A stretch of 64,000 bases of DNA from Methylosinus sp. C49 (GCF_009936375.1 NZ_AP022332.1:124001-188000), one strand, 5' to 3'. Shown: positions 9,103-18,118, counted from the stretch's first letter. Numbers and translations are program-made. The notes: a model not told the origin generated them from the sequence alone.

Positions 9103-9924
9103 TCAGGACTGGCTCTGCGACTGGCCCTGGGCGCGGGCGACGCTGACGCGCACTTCCGCGGTCTCGTCGCCGCCGCCGGAATGGGCGGCGCGAATCGGCG
9201 CGGCGCCCAGATGATCCAGCGCCACGGCCACGCGCACATAGCTCTCGTCCGGCGAAGCGCCGCGCGTCGGGTCGAAGCCCACCCAGCCGAGCCCCGCCAC
9301 ATGCGCCTCGGCCCAGGCGTGGACGGCGGCGCCGGCGTCCGCGCGCAGCGCATAGCCGGAGACGAAGCGCGCCGGAATCTCGAGGCTGCGCGCGCCGGCG
9401 ATGAAGACATGCGCCGCATCCTGCGCCGAGCCGCGGCGACGCGCGAAGATGTCGGCCGCCGCCACGGCGCCGCTGGTCGGCTCCTCCGCCACGACGAAGG
9501 CTTCGTGCAGCGCGCCGACCAGCGCATGGAGCCTGGCCAGCGTCTCCTTCTCGCGCGCCGACGCCGCCAGCGCGAAATCGCGGATCGCGTGATTCGCCTC
9601 GGTCAGCGGCGTCTCGCGCAGATAGAGCTCCGGCGGAAAGCGCTCGATCGCGCCGCGCGCGACGCCCGCCGTGTCGAAGGTCTCGACCGCGCCTTCGACC
9701 ACGGTGGTGAGCGCCTCGAGCGACCCCTCGACATAGATGCTGTGCACGACATTGCCGAAAGCGTCCTCGCAGGCGCGCAGGCGGCAGTCGCGATCGACGT
9801 CGATACGCCAGTCGAGAACGTGCTGCCCGTCGTAATTGCGAGGGGTGAGCGCCAGCTTCTGAATCGCCGCCTTGGCCGGCTCCGCGTAACGATAGATCGT
9901 CTCGCGCCTGACTCTTATGTGCAT
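9103..9924 (-). CDS. Transglutaminase-like protein lacking the catalytic cysteine
   Basis: A 273-residue protein starting MHIRVRRETIYRYAEPAKAA, the bacterial transglutaminase N-terminal domain, followed by a transglutaminase-like core. The core reads RRGSAQDAAHVFIAGARSLEIP where active family members read G-x-C-Q-D-x-x-H: Ala167 sits in place of the catalytic Cys. The triad partners appear present as His202 (VHAWAEAHV) and Asp218 (GFDPT). It is the last gene of a three-gene unit after the alpha-E and ATP-grasp genes, a common combination of unknown pathway. The start at 9924 is preferred over an upstream ATG at 9966 because the family fold begins at MHIRV. It may be a pseudoenzyme or use different chemistry. 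The C-terminus is Gln/Ser repetitive (QSQSQS). Confidence 0.85.
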   Translation of the reverse strand: MHIRVRRETIYRYAEPAKAAIQKLALTPRNYDGQHVLDWRIDVDRDCRLRACEDAFGNVVHSIYVEGSLEALTTVVEGAVETFDTAGVARGAIERFPPELYLRETPLTEANHAIRDFALAASAREKETLARLHALVGALHEAFVVAEEPTSGAVAAADIFARRRGSAQDAAHVFIAGARSLEIPARFVSGYALRADAGAAVHAWAEAHVAGLGWVGFDPTRGASPDESYVRVAVALDHLGAAPIRAAHSGGGDETAEVRVSVARAQGQSQSQS

Positions 9925-9938
9925 CTTACACCGCAAAG

Positions 9939-9959
9939 GGAGCCGGAAACGCCGGCTCC
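9939..9959 (-). terminator. Hairpin between alpha-E and transglutaminase-like genes
   Basis: Arms GGAGCCGG and CCGGCTCC around a 5-nt loop. On the minus strand a short CCCTTTG follows. It could be a weak terminator or attenuator that lowers expression of the last gene. Confidence 0.4.
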
Positions 9960-9972
9960 GACACATCTCATT

Positions 9973-10914
9973 CTAGAAAAGATACTGCTCCGACACCAGA
10001 GCCCCCAACCGATGATTGTCGGCGATGAAGCTCTGGATGAAATCATGGAGGCCATTGTGGAACACATTCTCGATGGTCGCATGCTCGAGCTGGCCGAAGA
10101 CGGTGCGAGCGTGGCGCTGCGCCGGGCCTTGCTTGCCATGCGATTTGCCGAGACGATCGAGATTCTGCACCACGCTCTCATAGCAGGCGATGAGCGAGCG
10201 CGGCATCTCCGGCCGCAGGATCAAAAGGTCCGCGACGAGCCATGGCTTCAGACTGTCGCGATAGACCCAATGATAGGCGGTGTGCGCAGAGACGGCGCGC
10301 AGGATCGCCGTCCATTGGAAATAGTCGAGCGAGCCGCCGACCGCCTCCGTCTCCGGCAGCAGCACATGATATTTCACGTCCAAGAGGCGCGCGGTGTTGT
10401 CGGCGCGCTCGAGATAGAGGCCGACCCGCGAGAACCAATAGGCGTCGTTGCGCAGCATGGTCCGATGCGCGCCGCCATCGTAAGCGGCGGAGACCTGCTT
10501 CACGAAATCGAGAAAGCGCGTCACCTCCTCGGCGGAGCGGCTCGCCTGCTCGAATGCCTTGAGCTCGAGGAAGGCGCCGTTGATCGCTTCCCACATCTCG
10601 ACAGTGAGCGCGGTACGCACGGCGCGGGCGTTGACGCGGGCGAGCTCGATGCAATTGCGAATCGAGCTCGGATTATCCGGCGAGAAAGCCAAAAATTGCG
10701 TGACATTGGCCTCGTCGACCGTCAGCCCCGCCGCGTGAAAGGCGGGCGCGGCGCCGGAGGAGAGCAGCGCGCTCTCCCATTCCGTCTCCACGCCGCCATA
10801 GGCCCGCGGCAGCGTGGCGAGGCGCCTGGACGCCTGCAGTATGCGCGCGAGAAAATCCGCGCGTTCCATATATCGGGCCAGCCAGAAGAGGTTGTCTGCG
10901 GTGCGTGAGAGCAT
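9973..10914 (-). CDS. Alpha-E domain protein (DUF403)
   Basis: A 313-residue, helix-rich protein starting MLSRTADNLFWLARYMERAD, the diagnostic start of the alpha-E (DUF403) family, with LERADNTARLLDVKYH near the middle. Family members sit next to circularly permuted ATP-grasp and transglutaminase-like proteins, exactly as here, and are thought to take part in making or modifying an unknown peptide-like product; the reaction is not established. No signal peptide or membrane span is seen. It lies 41 bp after the ATP-grasp gene on the same strand. Confidence 0.93.
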   Translation of the reverse strand: MLSRTADNLFWLARYMERADFLARILQASRRLATLPRAYGGVETEWESALLSSGAAPAFHAAGLTVDEANVTQFLAFSPDNPSSIRNCIELARVNARAVRTALTVEMWEAINGAFLELKAFEQASRSAEEVTRFLDFVKQVSAAYDGGAHRTMLRNDAYWFSRVGLYLERADNTARLLDVKYHVLLPETEAVGGSLDYFQWTAILRAVSAHTAYHWVYRDSLKPWLVADLLILRPEMPRSLIACYESVVQNLDRLGKSHGKQGPAQRHARTVFGQLEHATIENVFHNGLHDFIQSFIADNHRLGALVSEQYLF

Positions 10915-10955
10915 GAGATCCCGTCGTTTCGGCGCGCTGTTCTATTGCGAATTCG

Positions 10956-12401
10956 TCATGCGCGCGCGAGCGGCGCATCGTCGATGATCCATGTGTCCTT
11001 GGTTCCGCCGCCTTGGCTGGAATTCACGACGAGAGAATTCTCCGTCATGGCCACGCGCGTCAAGCCGCCCGGCACCACGCTCGCGCCATTGGGACCATAG
11101 AGCACGAAGGGTCTGAGATCGACATGGCGGGGCGCGACGCCGCTCGCTACCGACACCGGGCAGGTGGAGAGGGCGAGCGTCGGCTGGGCGATGAAATTGG
11201 TGGGATTGTCGGCGAGCTTGGCCGCGAATTCCGCGATCTGCGCCTTTGTCGCGTGCGGGCCGACCAGCATGCCATAGCCGCCGGAGCCATTGACCTCCTT
11301 CACCACCAGCTCGCCCAAATGGTCGAGCACATAGCGGAGCGCCTCCTTCTCGCGGCAGCGCCAGGTGGGGACGTTCTTCAGCAGCGGCTCCTCGCCCAAA
11401 TAGAAGCGGATCACCTCCGGCATATAGGTGTAGATCGCCTTGTCATCGGCCACGCCGGTGCCGACTGCATTGGCGAGGGTCACATTGCCTGCATGATAGG
11501 CGCCCATCAGGCCGGCGACGCCCAGAGCGGAATCGGGGCGGAAGGCCAGCGGGTCGAGGAAGTCATCGTCCAGGCGCCGGTAGATCACATCGACGCGGCG
11601 CGGCCCCTCTGTGGTGCGCATGAAGACGACGTCGTCCTTGACGAAGAGATCGCGCCCTTCGACCAGCTCTATGCCGAGCTTGTCGGCCAGGAAGGAATGC
11701 TCGTAGAAGGCCGAATTATATTGGCCGGGCGTCAGCAGCACGCTCACCGGATCGGCCCCCGCCCCGCGCGGCGCGGCGGAGCGCAGAGTGGCGAGCAATT
11801 GATCGGGATAATTCTCGATCGGCGCGACGCGATGCAGCCCGAAGAGATCGGGCAGCAGGCGCATCATCACCTCGCGATTTTCCAGCATGTAGGAGACGCC
11901 GGAAGGCGTGCGGGCGTTGTCCTCCAGCACATAGAAGCCGTCATCGTCGGTGCGGATGATGTCTATGCCGGCGATATGCACGAAGATGTCGTGCGGCACG
12001 CGGCGTCCCGCCATCTCCGGCCGAAAGGCGGGATTGCGATAGACGAGCTCCGACGGAACCACGCCCGCTTTCAATATCTCGCCCGGGCCATAGAGATCGG
12101 CGAGAAACAGATTCAGCGCCTTCACGCGTTGAATCAGGCCCTTCTCGAGCTGAGCCCATTCGGCGCGGGCGATGATGCGCGGCAGAATGTCGAAGGGGAT
12201 GAGCCGCTCGGTCGCCTCCTGCGAGCCGTAGACGGCGAAGGTGATGCCGATGCGCCGAAACAGAAGCTCCGCCTGCGCCCGGCGGGAGGCGAGAAACTCG
12301 GGCTCCACCGAGGTGAGCCATTTGGCGAGCTTTTCATAAGGAACACGGGTCACGCCGTCGACACCGTCCATCTCATCGAATTTCGCCACCTTCGAAAGCA
12401 C
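10956..12401 (-). CDS. Circularly permuted ATP-grasp type 2 family protein
   Basis: A 481-residue protein with features of the circularly permuted ATP-grasp family (old DUF404/DUF407): LNLFLADLYGPGEILKAGVVP, the acidic VLEDNARTPSGVSYMLENR block and VVKEVNGSGGYGMLVGP. ATP-grasp enzymes usually form amide bonds through acyl-phosphates, so a peptide-ligase-like role is likely, but the substrate is unknown. Translation appears to start at GTG 12401, preceded by GAGGGAGAG. It is the first gene of the ATP-grasp/alpha-E/transglutaminase-like operon. Confidence 0.92.
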   Translation of the reverse strand: MLSKVAKFDEMDGVDGVTRVPYEKLAKWLTSVEPEFLASRRAQAELLFRRIGITFAVYGSQEATERLIPFDILPRIIARAEWAQLEKGLIQRVKALNLFLADLYGPGEILKAGVVPSELVYRNPAFRPEMAGRRVPHDIFVHIAGIDIIRTDDDGFYVLEDNARTPSGVSYMLENREVMMRLLPDLFGLHRVAPIENYPDQLLATLRSAAPRGAGADPVSVLLTPGQYNSAFYEHSFLADKLGIELVEGRDLFVKDDVVFMRTTEGPRRVDVIYRRLDDDFLDPLAFRPDSALGVAGLMGAYHAGNVTLANAVGTGVADDKAIYTYMPEVIRFYLGEEPLLKNVPTWRCREKEALRYVLDHLGELVVKEVNGSGGYGMLVGPHATKAQIAEFAAKLADNPTNFIAQPTLALSTCPVSVASGVAPRHVDLRPFVLYGPNGASVVPGGLTRVAMTENSLVVNSSQGGGTKDTWIIDDAPLARA

Positions 12402-12800
12402 GTTATCGCTCTCCCTCGAGGTTTCGGCGCGCCGGACGATGCGCCTTTGTGGCGGAGCGTGGCAAGAAGCGAGCCAGACGGCTCGAGCATCGCCGCAGCC
12501 CTCTTCGATCCGCCTCGTCTTCTAATCCGTTTGTCGTTGACAAGCCATGCGCCGCGCATCAAAACCAAGAGCGTCGGCGCGATTTTCGAGTCGCTCGGCG
12601 ATCCACACTTGCGAAGGACTCATGGGCAGTAGCCTCGGCAACAGCCGCCTCGGCGCAGCCGCCGCAGCCTCGTCTGCGCGCGTCGCGCCTCACACAGAAG
12701 CCCGCGGCCGAAAGGACCGCGTGAGAGGCGTCGCCAGAGCCTAGCGCTCCCCCCGCCGCTCACGCCTTCGGCCGCCACAAAGGCCAGAAGGACGAGAGCG
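12402..12800. other. Intergenic region without a recognisable gene
   Basis: About 400 bp between the divergent ATP-grasp gene and a small plus-strand gene. I see no credible frame, RNA gene or repeat. The promoters of both flanking genes must lie here, but none stands out. Confidence 0.5.
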
Positions 12801-13121
12801 ATGAAGATGTTTTCCCGCCCCTATCTCAACCTCCGCCTGCGCTCGGCGCAGAGCGGCGTCATTCCCATCGCCACGCCGGCGGAGCTGCGCGATCTGCGCC
12901 TCGCCGGGCGTCGCACGCATCCGCGCGCCGCTTGGGCGATCGACGCCGCGACGCGCCGGCCCGTCTGCCTCTGGGACAAGGAGACCGACACGCCCGGCCG
13001 CGCCGAGGACGAGGATGCGCAGAGTCGCCAGCGCGGCTTTTCCCGCCGCCATGCGCGCCTCATCCGATCGATACGCGAAAGGTCCTTCGCACGTCTCGCA
13101 TCGCGCACGATCGGGATATGA
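12801..13121 (+). CDS. Small hypothetical protein
   Basis: A possible 106-residue basic protein starting MKMFSRPYLNLRLRSAQSG, preceded by AAGGACGAGAG. The middle contains AAWAIDAATRRPVCLWDKE, which resembles short Rhizobiales hypothetical proteins, and the rest is Arg-rich. No membrane span or signal is evident. Support is the start context and the absence of a better frame. It could be spurious, as high-GC DNA gives many open frames. Confidence 0.4.
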   Translation: MKMFSRPYLNLRLRSAQSGVIPIATPAELRDLRLAGRRTHPRAAWAIDAATRRPVCLWDKETDTPGRAEDEDAQSRQRGFSRRHARLIRSIRERSFARLASRTIGI

Positions 13122-13171
13122 TAGAGCGCTCTCCGATCGAACGGCGCTCCAACGAAGTATTGCGAAGCTCC

Positions 13172-13215
13172 GCGCTCGTCGTCCCGGTCGGCGCTCCCGC
13201 CGGAACGACGAGCGC
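13172..13215. terminator. Long hairpin downstream of small hypothetical gene
   Basis: Perfect 11-bp arms (13172-13182 and 13205-13215, starting GCGCTCGTCGT) around a 22-nt loop that can itself pair. There is no T-run, so it may act as a Rho-dependent or structural element. Confidence 0.4.
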
Positions 13216-13351
13216 TCGAGGCTCGGCCATCGTCATCAAAGCTTCACGACGCTGAACTGTAAAGGCTGCGCTCGTACGTTTTTCCCTTTCGCGCGTGCGA
13301 CATGAAACTCTGCCAATATGCGAATCGCATAGAAGATCGAACGACGAGCCG

Positions 13352-15598
13352 ATGCATTTCCGACTTCTCGCCACACTGGCGACGCTGACGTTCGCGCTCC
13401 AATACGCGAGCCCATCGACGGCCGCCGACAAGCCGTCCGAGACGCCCGCATTCACATCCCCGCCCGCATTCACTTGGGCGGGACTGCATATCGGTGTGAA
13501 CGCCGGCGGCGGCCTGCCCATTGCGAGCGGCGGAACGCTGCAAGCCGGCAGCGGCTTCACGAGCGGCGCCTTCGACCTCGCGGCGCCGAACCGCGACCGC
13601 GCCGGAGCGAGCTTCGGCGCGCAGATCGGCTACGACTGGCAGCGCGGCCCTTGGGTCTATGGCCTCGAGACCGATTTGAATTTTCTCGGCCTGCGCCGCG
13701 CCTCCACCGGAATTTTTCCGGCGCCCACCGCCTATGGCCCACTCGGGATCACGGCCTATGGGCTGACCTCGGACGAGAATGGCGATTACTTCGCCAGCAT
13801 TCGCGCGCGCCTCGGCTACGCCTTCGACCGCACGCTCCTCTACGCCACTGGCGGAATCGCCGCCGGCGGCTGGCGCGGCGCGTCCAATCTCGTCTTTTAC
13901 GACGCGGGGCAGCTCGGACTTTTCTTCGCACCGATCTCGAAATCCTCGCGCATGAAATATGCGATCGGCGGCGGAATCGAGCAGGCGCTCGACGAGCATT
14001 TCTCGGCGCGGCTCGAATATCTCTATGTGAACCAGCAATTGCAGAACCGCGTCTACGACAATAATTTCTCCTTCCAATTCGCCGCGCGTCAACGCAGCGA
14101 GGCGCATGTGATGCGTCTCGGCCTGAACTACCGTTTCGATCCGCAGGAGGAAGCGCGCGGAAACGCCGAGAGCGACGACGAGAAGACCTCCGACGCGGCC
14201 AAGGGCGAGAACGCCGCCTCCGACGAGGAAAAAGGGAAAAAGGGCGGCAAGAAAGGCAAGCGCGCGGATAAGGCGAAAGACAAGGAAAAGAAGGAAGAGA
14301 AGGACGACAAGAAGGACGAGGAGATCTACAGCTTCCACGGCCAGACGACGGCGGTCGTGCAGGGCTATCCGAAATTTCCGGCGCTCTATACGGGCACGCA
14401 CAGCTTTCCGCCCAAAGGCCTCGCCGACGCCGGCTCGACCAGCAATCTCTTCATGGGCGTGCGCCTTTGGAAGGGCGCCGCCGTCTATCTCAATCCAGAG
14501 GTCGACATGGGCTATGGCCTCGCCAATTCGGTCGGGGCCGCCTCCTATGTGAACGGCGCCGTCGCCAAGGTCGGACGCGCCGCGCCCTATATGCGCTTCC
14601 AGCGCTATTTCCTGCGCCAGATCATCGGGCTCGACGGCGGCGAGAAGGTCGACGATCCGGAAACCGGCTCCTTCAACGAGGTGCTGGAATCGACGCAGAA
14701 TCAGCTGTCCGGCAAGGTCGACAAGGATCGCGTGATCCTCACCATCGGCAAGTTCAGCGTGCCCGATATTTTCGACGACAACAAATACGCCCATGATCCG
14801 ACGACGGGCTTCCTGAACTTCGGCGTCAACACGCTCGCCGCCTTCGACTACGCCGCCGATTCCTGGGGCTATACCTATGGCGCGGCGTTGGAGTGGAAGC
14901 AGGATTGGTGGACCGCGCGCGGCGGCTTGTTCCAGCTCTCCGAGATCCCCAACGGCCCCTATATCGAGCCGCAGATCGGCCGCCAATTCATGGGCGTCGC
15001 CGAATTCGAGGCGCGCTACGATCTCCTCGAGCAGCCGGGCGTGATCAAATTCCTGGCCTTCGCCGACAATGGCAATCTCGCCAAGGTGCAGGACGCCATC
15101 GACTTTGCCTACCTCACCGGCAATTTTCCGCCGGACGTCAACAATCCATGGATTCGCAAGCGCCATGTGAAGGTCGGCGGCGGAATCAACGTGCAGCAGC
15201 AGCTCTCCAAGGAGATCGGCTTTTTCCTGCGCGCCAGCATGTCCGACGGACGCTTCGAGACCGTCGATTACACCGACATAGACCGCTCGCTCTCGACCGG
15301 CTTCACCGCCGCCGGCGCGCTGTGGGGCCGCGACAAGGACGAGATCGGCGGCGCAATGGTGTTCTCCGGCCTCGCCGGCCCGCGCGTGAGCTATTTCGGC
15401 CTCGGCGGAACCAGCGTCTATATCGGCGACGGCGGGCTCTCCTACGCCGGCGAAAAAGTGCTGGAGACCTATTACAAATACAATGTTCGCGACGGCGTCG
15501 AGCTGACGCTCGACTATCAGCTCATCGGCAATCCCGCGCACAACGCCGCGCGGGGGCCGATCAATGTCTTCGGCCTGCGGCTGCACGCGCAATTTTGA
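13352..15598 (+). CDS. Double outer-membrane protein: Omp25-like barrel fused to OprB-like porin
   Basis: A 748-residue exported protein. The signal peptide MHFRLLATLATLTFALQYAS is followed by about residues 48-262 that fit the small Omp25/RopB-type beta-barrel (TWAGLHIGVNAGGG, QIGYDWQRGPWVYGLETDLN, RARLGYAFDRTLLYATGGIA, RLEYLYV, ending RLGLNYRFD). Next comes a charged Lys/Glu/Asp-rich linker at about 263-324. The C-terminal part (about 325-748) resembles carbohydrate-selective porins of the OprB family (YSFHGQTTAVVQGYPKF, DRVILTIGKFSV, AFDYAADSWGYTYGAALEW) and ends in a terminal Phe, as outer-membrane barrels do. Each half would form its own barrel. The start at Met20 of the longer frame is chosen because it begins the signal peptide. 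Confidence 0.8.
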   Translation: MHFRLLATLATLTFALQYASPSTAADKPSETPAFTSPPAFTWAGLHIGVNAGGGLPIASGGTLQAGSGFTSGAFDLAAPNRDRAGASFGAQIGYDWQRGPWVYGLETDLNFLGLRRASTGIFPAPTAYGPLGITAYGLTSDENGDYFASIRARLGYAFDRTLLYATGGIAAGGWRGASNLVFYDAGQLGLFFAPISKSSRMKYAIGGGIEQALDEHFSARLEYLYVNQQLQNRVYDNNFSFQFAARQRSEAHVMRLGLNYRFDPQEEARGNAESDDEKTSDAAKGENAASDEEKGKKGGKKGKRADKAKDKEKKEEKDDKKDEEIYSFHGQTTAVVQGYPKFPALYTGTHSFPPKGLADAGSTSNLFMGVRLWKGAAVYLNPEVDMGYGLANSVGAASYVNGAVAKVGRAAPYMRFQRYFLRQIIGLDGGEKVDDPETGSFNEVLESTQNQLSGKVDKDRVILTIGKFSVPDIFDDNKYAHDPTTGFLNFGVNTLAAFDYAADSWGYTYGAALEWKQDWWTARGGLFQLSEIPNGPYIEPQIGRQFMGVAEFEARYDLLEQPGVIKFLAFADNGNLAKVQDAIDFAYLTGNFPPDVNNPWIRKRHVKVGGGINVQQQLSKEIGFFLRASMSDGRFETVDYTDIDRSLSTGFTAAGALWGRDKDEIGGAMVFSGLAGPRVSYFGLGGTSVYIGDGGLSYAGEKVLETYYKYNVRDGVELTLDYQLIGNPAHNAARGPINVFGLRLHAQF

Positions 15599-15613
15599 GA
15601 GATTTGGGCGCCG

Positions 15614-15638
15614 GCGCCGATTGTTCTACAATCGGCGC
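15614..15638. promoter_or_regulatory. Palindrome abutting hupU start, contains TTG-N5-CAA
   Basis: Perfect 11-bp arms (15614-15624 and 15628-15638) around TCT, ending 3 bp before the hupU ATG. The centre reads TTG-TTCTA-CAA, the consensus reported for HupR of Rhodobacter capsulatus. It could instead be a terminator stem for the porin gene, although no T-run follows, or an RNA hairpin hiding the weak hupU ribosome-binding site. Confidence 0.45.
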
Positions 15639-15641
15639 GAG

Positions 15642-16658
15642 ATGACCGAGGCGCGCGACGATTTCACTCTGCTCTGGCTGCAGGCCGGCAGCTGCGGCGG
15701 CTGCACGATGGCGACGCTGGAGCGCGGCGCTTCCGGCTGGTTCGAGGAGCTGCGCGGCTTCGGCATACGTCTCCTCTGGCATCCGAGCGTCAGCGAGGAG
15801 ACCGGCGAGGAAGCCCGCGCCATTCTCGCCCGCATAGAGCGCGGCGAGGAGAAGCTCGGCGCGCTCTGCATAGAGGGCTCTATCCTCCACGGCCCGGAGG
15901 GCACCGGCCTCTTCAACAAGCTCTCCGGCACCGGACGCAGCATGCTGGATTGGGCGCGCGCTCTGGCGCCGCGCGCCGATTATTGCGTGGCGGTGGGAAG
16001 CTGCGCCGCTTTCGGCGGCGTGCCGGCCGGCGCGCCCGACCCCACCGACGCCAGTGGGCTGCAATATTCCGGCGTCGATATGGGCGGGGCGCTCGGCCCC
16101 GATTATCGCTCGGTCAAAGGGCTGCCGGTCGTCAATGTCTCCGGCTGCGCGCCGCATCCGGGCTGGATCATGGAGACGCTGCTCGCGCTCTCGCTCGGCC
16201 GTTTCACGCAGGCCGATATGGATGATTACGGCCGGCCGCGCATTTTCGCCGACCATCTCGCCCATCACGGCTGCAGCCGCAATGAATTCTACGAGTTCAA
16301 GGCCAGCGCCGAGGACTTCTCGGAGCGCGGCTGCCTGATGGAGCATTTGGGCTGCAAGGCGACGCAGGCGGTGGGCGACTGCAATCAGCGCGGCTGGAAC
16401 GGCGGCGGCTCCTGCACGCAGGCGGGCTCGACCTGCATCGCCTGCACATCGCCGAGCTTCGAGGCGACGCGCGGCTTCCATCGCACGCCCAAGATCGGCG
16501 GCATTCCCGTCGGCCTGCCGCTGGATATGCCCAAAGCCTGGTTCGTGGCGCTCGCCGCCCTCTCCAAATCGGCGACGCCAAAACGCGTGCGCGAGAACGC
16601 CCGCAGCGACCATATCGCCCGCGCCCCGACGCCGGGGACGGAGAAGAAAAAAACATGA
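15642..16658 (+). CDS. hupU: H2-sensing regulatory hydrogenase small subunit HupU/HoxB
   Basis: A 338-residue [NiFe]-hydrogenase small subunit with no Tat signal, as expected for cytoplasmic sensor hydrogenases (group 2b). Cys ligands for the proximal cluster begin with LQAGSCGGCTM (Cys18, Cys21) and AVGSCAAFGG; medial and distal cluster cysteines follow in HHGCSRNEFYEF, CLMEHLGCKA and GSTCIACTSPSF. HupU with HupV binds H2 and signals to the kinase HoxJ. The next gene, hupV, overlaps by 4 bp. The start at 15642 places the first conserved block correctly; upstream in-frame residues overlap the porin gene. Confidence 0.95.
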   Translation: MTEARDDFTLLWLQAGSCGGCTMATLERGASGWFEELRGFGIRLLWHPSVSEETGEEARAILARIERGEEKLGALCIEGSILHGPEGTGLFNKLSGTGRSMLDWARALAPRADYCVAVGSCAAFGGVPAGAPDPTDASGLQYSGVDMGGALGPDYRSVKGLPVVNVSGCAPHPGWIMETLLALSLGRFTQADMDDYGRPRIFADHLAHHGCSRNEFYEFKASAEDFSERGCLMEHLGCKATQAVGDCNQRGWNGGGSCTQAGSTCIACTSPSFEATRGFHRTPKIGGIPVGLPLDMPKAWFVALAALSKSATPKRVRENARSDHIARAPTPGTEKKKT

Positions 16659-18097
16659 GCCGCGTCATCGTCGGGCCGTTCAATCGCGTCGAGGGCGATC
16701 TCGAGGTGACGCTCGACGTCGAGAATGGCGTGGTGCGCGAGGCGCGCGTCTCGGCCTCGCTCTATCGCGGCTTCGAGCAATTGCTGCTCGGCCGCCCGGC
16801 CGCCGACGCGCTGGCGATCGCCCCGCGCATCTGCGGCATATGCTCGGTCTCGCAATCTCTGGCGGCGGCCGCAGCGCTGCGCGCCGCCCAGCCGATCGCG
16901 CCCGCGCCCAATGGGCTTCTGGCGACGAATATCGCCCATGCGGCGGAGAATATCGCCGACCATCTGACGCATTTCTACGTCTTCTTCATGCCGGATTTCG
17001 CCCGCGCCGCCTATGCCGGCCGGCCCTGGCATGCCTCTGCCGAGGCGCGCTTCAAAGCCGTCTCCGGCGCGGCGCTGCGCGAGGCGCTGCCGGCGCGCGC
17101 GCGCCTATTGGAGACGATGGGGCTGATCGCCGGCAAATGGCCGCACAGCCTCGCCTTCCGCGCCGGCGGCGTCACGCGGGCGCTGGCGCTCGGCGATGAG
17201 ATGCGGCTGCGCGCCCTGCTCGCGGATTTTCGCGCCTTTCTCGAGCGCACGCTCTTCGCCGCGCCGCTGGAGGCCGTGACCGCCCTCTCCTCGATCGAGG
17301 AGCTCGATCGCTTCGCGGACAGCGCCGCCGGCGATTTTTCCGCTTTTCTGCGCATCGCCCGCGATCTGCGCCTCGAGGAGATGGGACGCGGCCCCGGCCT
17401 GCTGCTCTCGGCCGGCGCCTATCTCGGGCCGGAGGGCCATCGCTTCCCCGCCGGCCTTCTCGACACGAAGACGGGCGGGCTACGAGAGCCGCCGCTCGAT
17501 CATATCGAGGAGGATGTCTCGCACGCCTATATGCGCGACACCGCCGCCGATCCGGCCCTTTCCGACACGCTGCCGGATATTCACCGCGAGGGGGCCTATA
17601 GTTTCGCCAAGGCGCCGCGGCTCGAGGGCCGCGCTGTGGAGGTGGGCGCGCTGGCGCGTCAGGCCGTCGCCGGCCATCCGCTGATCCGCGACCTGCTGGC
17701 AGGCGGCGGCTCCACTGTCCTCGCCCGCATCGTCGCGCGCGTCCTCGAAATCGCGCAGCTCACCCAGGCAATGGAGGATTGGACCCGCGCGCTGGCGCCG
17801 AGCGAGCCCTATTGCGCGCCCGACGCGCCGCTCGCCGACGGCGCCTTCGTCGGCTTCGTCGAGGCGGCGCGCGGAACGCTCGGCCATTGGGCGACGTTTC
17901 GCGACGGGCAGATCGAGCGCTATCAGATCATCGCGCCGACGACCTGGAATTTCTCCCCGCGCGACGCCGCCGGCAATCCGGGCCCGCTGGAGCAGGCGCT
18001 CGCAGGGCTTGGCGTGGGCGAAGATGGCGCGACCAATGTCGCGGTGCAGCATATCGTGCGCTCCTTCGATCCTTGCATGGTCTGCACGGCGCATTGA
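16655..18097 (+). CDS. hupV: H2-sensing regulatory hydrogenase large subunit HupV/HoxC
   Basis: A 480-residue [NiFe]-hydrogenase large subunit. The N-terminal nickel motif RICGIC is at about residues 58-63 and the C-terminal motif DPCMVC ends at 477. The protein stops at TAH, directly after the last ligand motif, so it lacks the C-terminal peptide that the protease removes from catalytic enzymes. This is the hallmark of sensor hydrogenases. It pairs with HupU in the cytoplasm to detect H2 and control hoxA-dependent genes. It overlaps hupU by 4 bp (ATGA). Confidence 0.96.
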   Translation: MSRVIVGPFNRVEGDLEVTLDVENGVVREARVSASLYRGFEQLLLGRPAADALAIAPRICGICSVSQSLAAAAALRAAQPIAPAPNGLLATNIAHAAENIADHLTHFYVFFMPDFARAAYAGRPWHASAEARFKAVSGAALREALPARARLLETMGLIAGKWPHSLAFRAGGVTRALALGDEMRLRALLADFRAFLERTLFAAPLEAVTALSSIEELDRFADSAAGDFSAFLRIARDLRLEEMGRGPGLLLSAGAYLGPEGHRFPAGLLDTKTGGLREPPLDHIEEDVSHAYMRDTAADPALSDTLPDIHREGAYSFAKAPRLEGRAVEVGALARQAVAGHPLIRDLLAGGGSTVLARIVARVLEIAQLTQAMEDWTRALAPSEPYCAPDAPLADGAFVGFVEAARGTLGHWATFRDGQIERYQIIAPTTWNFSPRDAAGNPGPLEQALAGLGVGEDGATNVAVQHIVRSFDPCMVCTAH

Positions 18098-18118
18098 CTG
18101 TCTAGACTCTTTCCGCGA

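Noticed and set aside
13244-15592. A 782-codon minus-strand frame across the double-barrel porin
   Set aside because: The plus strand gives a signal peptide, barrel motifs and a terminal Phe; the minus product has no domain.
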